Of a stretch of 64,000 nt of DNA, positions 57,709 to 64,000 are shown piece after piece. The DNA comes from Sorghum bicolor. Its lineage: Eukaryota > Streptophyta > Magnoliopsida > Poales > Poaceae. The stretch lies in NCBI RefSeq assembly GCF_000003195.3, contig NC_012870.2, positions 8,176,501 to 8,240,500 on the forward strand. Reading direction: 5' to 3'. The notes under the pieces are model-generated. The model had not been told where the DNA came from, searched no databases, and saw only the letters and a list, made by a program, of their open reading frames with translations. The position numbers and the translations under genes were made by a program. Within the stretch, counting starts at the first letter, position 1. Every line of letters begins with the position of its first letter.

Positions 57709-57798
57709 GTTAGAGCTATGCCATTATGCCAACGAGGCCTTAGTTTCTGTATTTCAGTCGAGGCAGCTTATGGTCCGGACTCACGGTCGTATGGTATT

Positions 57799-57962
57799 GA
57801 GGGCAAAATCAAGATAGAAAGAGTTTCTACAATAATGGGCTTATAGCCAAGCTAATGCTGATGTGTAGGAGAAAAAAGAGAAGAGAGATGATAGCTTGGC
57901 TCCAGTGGCCGATCTAGGGATATTCCCCAGTGTTTCCGGGAATACCCAACTATTTTGGTACA

Positions 57963-58020
<58 letters not shown>

Positions 58021-58408
58021 GCTATAATATATAGTATTTTGCACATTTGAGCTCAAAACATGTAAAAAACTAGCATTTCAATTAGAAGTCTATATTCTAG
58101 AAAGCAAATATTAGTTTAAAGTTGCTAACTTGCAGTATAATTGACTATATTTTCAACCTATAGATTAACTTTGTGGAAGTAGGAATACCCAAGTTTAAAA
58201 TTCTGGCTCCGCCACTGCTTGGCTCTTATGTAAGCACCAAGCTAGGCATGGATGCATAGTTAGTAGTGGGCCCAAATAGCAAGTGTTGTGAGAAAGAATA
58301 AGAAAGTGAAGAGATTTTAGAGACAAGTATGAGAGAACTTATTGTATAATTTGGCTCTAATCACTTGGCTTATAGCCAAACATTTAGCCCTATTATTAAT
58401 CTTGCTCT
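57799..58408. mobile_element. MITE-like inverted-repeat element interrupted by a hAT element
   Basis: The left words GGGCAAAATCAAGATAG and GGGCTTATAGCCAAGC are mirrored on the right by GGCTTATAGCCAAACATTTA and TATTAATCTTGCTCT. The hAT element at 57903-58217 splits it. The ends are approximate. Confidence 0.45.
57903..58217. mobile_element. Non-autonomous hAT element, 315 bp, with 8-bp duplication
   Basis: It starts CAGTGGCCGATCTAGGG and ends CTGGCTCCGCCACTG. CTTGGCTC flanks it perfectly at 57895-57902 and 58218-58225. A TA microsatellite of about 27 repeats lies at 57965-58018, and the pair GGAATACCCAACTATTTTGG / GGAATACCCAAGTTTAAAAT is repeated inside. Confidence 0.88.
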
Positions 58409-58859
58409 AATGTTCACGCTTCATCAGCAGCGCTCGCTTGAGCGCTTTCAATGATCTCACACTTTGATCTCACATGAATGAATCTTCAAAGTGGACAGGA
58501 CCACACGATATAGCTTTGGCCTGCAGTACTGCAATTTCCATGATACATGAAGCCACTATTCACTGCAATTTGCTAACTCCATGATTTTTCAGATGACATT
58601 TTGGGGAAAGGAAACAAATTCATAGTATTATTAGACAGTTTCGAAGGGGAGAACAAGCATTGCAGCGAGCAGCATGGTAATTGTTCCATACTCGCAGTCT
58701 TGGAGATTGGATCCAGCACGATCTCTCATATACGTAGATAATCATGATCTCTGGTTAAGTCCGTGGAGCTGCAAACATCTATGAGTACAATTCAAGCTAG
58801 GCTGCACCAGAGAGCAAATGGTGGAACTATGGTGTCCGAAAAACCCAATGTTCCATGTA
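58409..58859. other. Intergenic DNA, no gene
   Basis: No coding exon, repeat end or RNA gene was recognised. Confidence 0.5.
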
Positions 58860-59102
58860 GGCCTTGTTTAGTTCCAAAAATTTTCGGAAAATGGACACTG
58901 TAGCATTTTCGTTTGTATTTGATAAATATTGTCCAATCATGGACTAACTAGGCTCAAAAGATTCATCTTGTCAATTCCGACCAAACTGTGCAATTAGTTT
59001 TTATTTTCGTCTATATTTAATACTCCATGCATGCGTCTAAATATTCGATGTGACGGGGAATGTGAAAAATTTTGCAAAATTTTCTAGGAAGTAAACAAGG
59101 CC
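58860..59102. mobile_element. Tourist-type MITE
   Basis: It starts GGCCTTGTTTAGTTCC and ends GGAAGTAAACAAGGCC. The duplication is unclear (GTA left, TAA right). The interior is in the inverted orientation (CACTGTAGCATTTTCG first). Confidence 0.88.
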
Positions 59103-59452
59103 TAAACCTCGCAACACATTGGCTTTAAACTTGAAAAGTACACAAAAGTGGACTGCGATGGACATTTCATTCATAGCTGCCTAGTTGGCATTTGATTCCA
59201 GCAGCAAAGCTTCAGAGCTGCAGAATCGCTATATTTCTTTGTGGGTACATGCTTCTTGTTCTTCACTTGACCCAGATCATTATGATGGGCTACTTACTAA
59301 TTAGGCAATACAAAGCAGACACCTATCAAACTTATACAAAAAAATGGTCGCAACAAGATAGCCTGCTTGCATTGCATCTCCAAGTCTAGGAGATAAACCA
59401 AGTCCTACAAACTTACAGGTTACACCAGAAGCTGAGAAGAGAGATCTCCTTA

Positions 59453-60676
59453 TCACTCTGGAACGACTTCATCTTCACTCATTGCCTTGTTCATTATTTT
59501 AGTGGACACATCCACATCTTCTTTGGGACCATCTTCGCCGTCCGTCTTCTTGTCCACAGGGGTGGAGGATGAGGTATTGCTGCTGCCATCATCTCCAGCC
59601 CCAGATGTGGACTTTTGGACATCTGTTACCAGAGCCAAGGTGCCATTTGGAGGAGAATCCAACTCAAGCAACGATGTCTGGTTAGTCAAAGGCTGTACTT
59701 GGTTGCCCAGCACTGCTGTTGAATTCACTTGTTGATCTGGATGACCTTTCAAAGTTGAATTATTTTGCTCAGGGTTGCTGGTCAAATTTGCTGGAGATGG
59801 ATGGGTCTTGCTTTTGATGTCATCGCTAGGAATGTCTGTGTTTTTCTGGGAGGATGAATTAGTTGGTGTAGCATATGATCCATTTATTCCAGGAGCTCGA
59901 AATGAAATTCCATTAGATAAGTTTGTGGTGCCTTCAAATATCCTATCCATGCTGTTCAATTGTTCCTCTGGGAGAGGTTTTGCCACCTTGGCATCATGAT
60001 CCACAGAGCTTGACACATCATCGCCTCTGAAACTCCTCTCCCTAGCCCTGCGCACTTCCTCCTCCTTGCTTCCAGCCTCATCATGATTTTCGTTAGGCAC
60101 TGCAGTTGAAGCATCATCCACGAATAAGACCTTCTCTTGGGCATGATGGAACAGCTCATCTTGCTCAGATGATGGAGGGTCGTGAGTAACAGCACTAGAA
60201 ACATTGTCACCATGGAAGCTCTTCTCTTGATCCTCCTGCGACCGCTCCTTCCGCTCTTCATCCTCAAACACACCCACATCTCCATCCTTCTCAGAAGAAT
60301 GCTCACCAGGCTCAGGAAGATCTTCATCCTTCTCCAGGTCCTGCTCATCGATGGGATCCTCATCGTTCTCATCATGCTTCATTTCTTGCTCCATTTCATC
60401 ATTCTCTTCATCCTCAACCCGTTCATCCAATGTTGAAGAATCAGCCTCCATCTTTGGAGGCAGATCCTTCCTGCCTAATCTGACTGCCTCTCGCTGGTCT
60501 TTGTCATCTTTATGCAAATCATTCGCTTCATCTTCACTATACGCCTTCTTCTCATAAGAATGCTTTACTTGGTAGAGCAACCAAACAGAAACCAGAAGCA
60601 AGAGACTAATCTGAAGAGCTTTCTTCAGCTTCAGACCTTTGGATCTCTGATTTCTACTAGAGCTCTGCCTCAACAT
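59453..60676 (-). CDS. Acidic type II membrane protein, N-glycosylation-rich, family unknown
   Basis: Function not recognised. There is a single coding exon of 407 residues from ATG 60676 to the stop at 59453. The frame continues 5' to 60703, but only through TTG. A short basic cytoplasmic N-terminus (MLRQSSSRNQRSKGLKLKK) precedes one hydrophobic segment at about 20-37 (ALQISLLLLVSVWLLYQV), a signal anchor. Residues about 45-230 are strongly acidic (DEENDEMEQEMKHDENDE), with three related units ending in GDNVSSAVTHD, VDDASTAVPNENHD and GDDVSSSVDHD. Residues 230-390 hold about ten N-x-S/T sites (NLS, NGS, NSS, NLT, NST, NQT, NGT, NTS). An ER/Golgi lumenal location is inferred. A 5'-UTR intron (about 61654-60764) is suggested by donor CCGAAG|GTGAGA and acceptor CTTATTTCAG|GAAC. 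Confidence 0.8.
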   Translation of the reverse strand: MLRQSSSRNQRSKGLKLKKALQISLLLLVSVWLLYQVKHSYEKKAYSEDEANDLHKDDKDQREAVRLGRKDLPPKMEADSSTLDERVEDEENDEMEQEMKHDENDEDPIDEQDLEKDEDLPEPGEHSSEKDGDVGVFEDEERKERSQEDQEKSFHGDNVSSAVTHDPPSSEQDELFHHAQEKVLFVDDASTAVPNENHDEAGSKEEEVRRARERSFRGDDVSSSVDHDAKVAKPLPEEQLNSMDRIFEGTTNLSNGISFRAPGINGSYATPTNSSSQKNTDIPSDDIKSKTHPSPANLTSNPEQNNSTLKGHPDQQVNSTAVLGNQVQPLTNQTSLLELDSPPNGTLALVTDVQKSTSGAGDDGSSNTSSSTPVDKKTDGEDGPKEDVDVSTKIMNKAMSEDEVVPE

Positions 60677-62355
60677 TGTTAGGAAAACGAGGTAAAACAA
60701 CAACCTCTACAATCCTTTTTTTCTTTAAACTCCCAATACCTCCACTGGAACACTTGATAGTTCCTGAAATAAGACGTTACCAACATATAAGCATCCTTCT
60801 TGATATATTTCACAAAGGGTAAGGGAAACGATTTAGTACTTGAAAGAACACTATAGTACTAACTTCATTTGCTTCAATTTACTTGTGCAAGCCATACAAG
60901 GGGAACCAAAAGAAGAAGAAGATTCCTCAGGTGTAGCAATCCAACCAATCATAAAAATACAAACTATGCATTTGATATCTGAGCTACCTCCAACGTCTCT
61001 TCTAGGTAGTAGGTACCTGTATTGAAGTTATGTGTAGACAGTGTAGTTGTGTAGGATACAAATATCTGTGATAACTTACCGATTTGCCTAGGATAACTGA
61101 AAACGGAACAAGAGCAAGCCGCACGGCCACATTGCTATCTACATCCAAGTAGCTTAAATTAGGGCCAAGGCGTCCTAACTAACGAGCAAAAACCCATCAG
61201 GTCATTGAATAAAAGGACGCAGGGGCTCCTACGAATTACCTAAATCACAGAAAACGCCATTCTTGACAACTGAAATAGGCCTAATGAGTTGAAAACTCCA
61301 ATCTCCCGACAGCATCGAAACCAGCTAATCTCTGCTCCTATAACACACGATTACATATCAAATAAAAATACACCAGTTTTGCAGGGTGGGGCAGTGCGCA
61401 ATAATTCTAACTTGATTTTTGGGATTCTTTGCCCAAAATCCAGGTAAGAAATCCCGAACCCCAGCTCAACGATCATACACCACAAGTCCATTATCCAACA
61501 CCTTCAGTAGCACAAACATCGGATACTTCGCCCAGAATAAACCCAAAGGGGCTTCAAGGACAAGGAGCTCAAGAACAAACACGGCAAGGGCACAGCTCAG
61601 AAGACGCCAATTAAGATTCAAGCTTTAGAACAGAACAGGGAACAGTAATCTCACCTTCGGACGCCGGCAGCTGGATACTTGAAACGACCGTTCTTGCTTT
61701 CGGCTTCGCCTCGTCCGTCTTCCCACCTCCAGACTCCAGAGGATTTAAAAGCGAAGACCACAGGGTGGGTAGAGCAAAGATTGGTCAAAAAATCAAGATG
61801 CTTGTTCACCTAAATCCGCTCCCCCCACTACCGCAAGGCAGGCGCGGATCTAAAAACAGGTGCCTAGAGTAGACCGCTTCTCTGAAACGGAAAGGGTAGC
61901 GGGAAGCCGGGAACCGGAGGTTGCCAACAAATGCGACGGTGGATTCGGGGCTCGTGCACCAGTCAGATTGGGGGCGGGAATGGGCGGATGGCGGGGGTAG
62001 GTGCTAGGTCGGGGCTCGGGAAGGGGGGATTTATGACGCGACGTGGACGGAGACGGAGAGGCAGGCGGCTGCTTCACAGTCACAACTCGCAAGGGCCAGG
62101 AGGAGAGGGGAGGAAGAAGAGGAGAAGGATTTTTATCTGTCCCTTTCTTCTGACTTTTCTGTTCTACAAGTTTTTTTTTTCGCCTCTCAGGAGTGAGGAG
62201 TGAGAAATCAGCTTCTTGTGTTTGGGGTTGGGGCTTTGGCACCGTGTGGTTGGAGGTTGGGAGCAGCGAGCATTGGAGGGCTCGCCGCCCAGCGTGTCAG
62301 CCCGGTTTGCCACTCACGCACTGACCTCAGGGAATTTGTTGCCTACCGTTGCATT
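60677..62355 (-). other. 5' UTR, 5'-UTR intron and promoter of the acidic membrane protein gene
   Basis: On the minus strand, leader exon 2 begins at 60763. The intron extends to about 61654, and leader exon 1 lies upstream of 61655 (start not fixed). Positions 61850-62240 are GC-rich with a 130-codon Pro/Ser-rich minus-strand frame (PPASPSPSTSRHKSPLPEP) that has no recognised domain. It is treated as promoter or leader sequence. No other gene was seen. Confidence 0.45.
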
Positions 62356-62637
62356 TTTTCTGCACCTAAAAAGTTTTTCATCCATCACTTTAGACACATA
62401 CATAGAAGATTAAATGTAGATTAAAAAATAAATTAATTACACAGTTTGGTTGAAAATCGCAAGACGAATCTTTTAAACATAGTTAGTCCATGATTAACCA
62501 GTAATCCATATGTGCTAATGATAGATTAATTATGCTATGTAATTTGTTTTTTATTAATTTCTAAAATTCACTCCCAACATTCTTCTGACACATCTAATGT
62601 GACACTAAAAAATTTTCACCTCCAATCTAAACAGGGC
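62356..62637 (-). mobile_element. Second Tourist-like family (GGGCCTGTTTAGATTG), inverted copy
   Basis: On the minus strand it begins GCCCTGTTTAGATTGGAGG and TGAAAATTTTTTAGTGTCAC, matching the family start at 26536. The other end is near TGCACCTAAAAAGTTTTTCA. It overlaps the next MITE at the shared GGGC. Confidence 0.6.
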
Positions 62638-62854
62638 TTGTTTAGTTTCCAAATTTTTTCAAAATTTCCCGTCACACCAAATCTTACGGCTCATGCATGA
62701 AGCATTAAATGTAGATAAAAAAAGATAACTAATTGCATAATTTACCTGAGTTTTGTGAGACGAATCTTTTGAGTCTAGTTAATCTATGATTGGATAATAA
62801 TTGTCAAAAAACAAAAATACTACAATAGCGAAATCCAAAAATTTTAACGAAGTC
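62635..62854. mobile_element. Tourist-type MITE, diverged right end
   Basis: It starts GGCTTGTTTAGTTTCC with GTCACACCAAATCTTACGG and GAGACGAATCTTTTGAGTC. The right end (AATTTTAACGAAGTCC) is eroded. Confidence 0.75.
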
Positions 62855-62948
62855 CTTATTTGTATAAAAAGGATGGAAATGTGAAATGACTACTCTGTAT
62901 ACTCTAGGAGTATTCTGGAAACCAATCATTTTGATGTGAAATGACTAA

Positions 62949-63191
62949 TGTCTTGTTTAGTTCCTTCTCGATTTTTTTTCCGACACTATAACACTTTCGT
63001 TTGTTTGTGGTAATTATTATCCAATCATAGACTATCTAGGCTCAAAAGATTCGTCTCGTAAATTTCGACCAAACTGTGCAATTAGTTTTTATTTTCGTTT
63101 ATATTTAATACTTCATGCATGCATCTAAAAATTCGATGTGACAGAGAATATTGAAAAAAATTTAGATTTTGGGTGGAAGTAAACAAGACAC
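62949..63191. mobile_element. Tourist-type MITE
   Basis: It starts TGTCTTGTTTAGTTCC and ends GGAAGTAAACAAGACA, in the inverted orientation (CACTTTCGTTTGTTTGTGG). The termini are changed by one base at each end in a matched way. Confidence 0.8.
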
Positions 63192-63398
63192 CACTGTAGC
63201 ACTTTCATTTGTATGTGACAAATATTGTCTAATTATAAACTAATTAGGCTTAAAAGATTCATCTCGCAAATTACAGATAAATTGTGTAATTAGTTTTTAT
63301 TTTCATCTATATTTAATGCTTTATGCATGTGTTCAAAGATACGATGTGACAGATAATCTTGAAAAATTTTAGGTTTTGGGAGGAAACTAAACAAGGCC
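63192..63398. mobile_element. Tourist-type MITE, left-truncated
   Basis: It begins within the family interior (CACTGTAGCACTTTCATTTG), directly after the preceding copy, and ends GGAAACTAAACAAGGCC. The left terminus is absent. Confidence 0.75.
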
Positions 63399-63883
63399 TA
63401 ACTCTAGGAGTATTCGTGAGAACCATCTTCATTTCTTTGACCAATCTGAATAGGAGTTTTATGTGAATTTTATTTACATTAAATAGGTAGTCACATAGGC
63501 TTTTTTCATGATATGATAGTGTATTTAAGAAGAGAGAAGAAATAGATTTCATCTAAATGAAACTCTCTTGGTACGATTACCAACTCTCTGTGAATCTTAA
63601 AATCAAATGTATATAAAACTATAAAATAAAACTCTCTATTAAGAGTGAGTGTTTTATCCAAATTTTATTTTATTTCATATGACATAACAATCTTGAAAAT
63701 AACACCATAGAAAATAACACCATAAAAATTTTCATTGAGATTGACCTTAGAAACCTTTTGTCCTTTTGCGAGCCTATAAGACGCGTTTTCGCCAAGGCGT
63801 GAGATCACAAGTCATGTTGAGATTTGAGAACGTCAATGGGACCTGATCAATCAAAGGAGAACCTTGCTGTGAAATTTTGTTCA
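63399..63883. other. Intergenic DNA, no gene
   Basis: AT-rich; no exon or repeat boundary was recognised. A short direct repeat AAATAACACCATA lies near 63697 and 63712. Confidence 0.5.
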
Positions 63884-64000
63884 GGTCTTGTTTAGTTCCT
63901 AGAAAATTTTATAAAATTTTTCACTTACATCGAATCTTACAGCACATATATGGAACATTAAATATAAATAAAAGAAATAACTAATTGCATAATTAATTGT
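63884..64000. mobile_element. Tourist-type MITE, cut by the window edge
   Basis: It starts GGTCTTGTTTAGTTCC and has TTACATCGAATCTTACAGC. It continues beyond position 64000. Confidence 0.75.

Noticed and set aside
57852..58046. Minus-strand frame with Tyr-Ile repeats
   Set aside because: It is a translation of the TA microsatellite in a hAT element.
61850..62242. 130-codon Pro/Ser-rich minus-strand frame
   Set aside because: It lies upstream of the acidic membrane protein gene, has no domain and is more likely leader or promoter sequence.
1..64000. CRISPR arrays, rRNA, tRNA genes or bacterial-type defence systems
   Set aside because: No regular spacer-repeat array or structured RNA gene was seen; the window is plant nuclear DNA.

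Overview
The window is plant nuclear DNA from a panicoid grass of the Andropogoneae, most likely Sorghum or a close relative. The reasons are a spliced knotted1 homeobox gene whose product is nearly the maize KN1 protein, grass-style GT-AG introns, CT-rich 5' leaders, and about two dozen copies of the short GGCCTTGTTTAG...CTAAACAAGGCC Tourist-type MITE that is typical of sorghum gene space. No bacterial features, rRNA, tRNA or CRISPR array were seen.

Layout. 1-3.4 kb: nested transposable elements, including a hAT element with a perfect 8-bp duplication inside another inverted-repeat element. 3.77-10.83 kb (+): knotted1, five exons, with a 4.9-kb third intron carrying a Stowaway-like element and a solo LTR. 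12.74-15.39 kb (+): FANCL-type ubiquitin ligase, ten exons. 16.75-20.37 kb (+): DUF676 alpha/beta-hydrolase, ten exons. 22.91-23.54 kb (+): EPFL2-like secreted cysteine-rich peptide. 24.6-33.1 kb: gene-poor, packed with Tourist elements. 33.1-46.6 kb: one complete, very young Ty3/gypsy element of the Tat type. 48.88-54.15 kb (+): TauE/SafE-family membrane transporter, twelve exons. 54.2-58.4 kb: a hairpin-repeat array, a 2.57-kb Mutator-like element and a second hAT element. 59.45-60.68 kb (-): acidic, N-glycosylation-rich type II membrane protein with a 5'-UTR intron. 62.3-64 kb: a MITE cluster running off the window.

The most interesting object is the LTR retrotransposon. Its two 707-bp LTRs look identical, it has a perfect CTCGT target duplication, and its gag-pol frame of 1882 codons is unbroken. 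On the opposite strand, downstream of pol, it carries a second gene with its own TATA box and at least six exons joined by five consensus GT-AG introns that keep one frame for 956 codons (Transposase_28-like region, nuclear-localisation-like clusters, long coiled coil). Because the genomic RNA is the sense strand, those introns survive retrotransposition. Two alternative, mutually similar terminal exons lie further downstream.

The host genes do not form an operon-like unit. They are ordinary single genes with their own promoters: a meristem regulator, a DNA-repair ligase, a lipase-like enzyme, a patterning peptide, a transporter and an unknown membrane protein. All exon models were built by hand from splice consensus and conserved protein sequence. 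Transcript ends are not determined.
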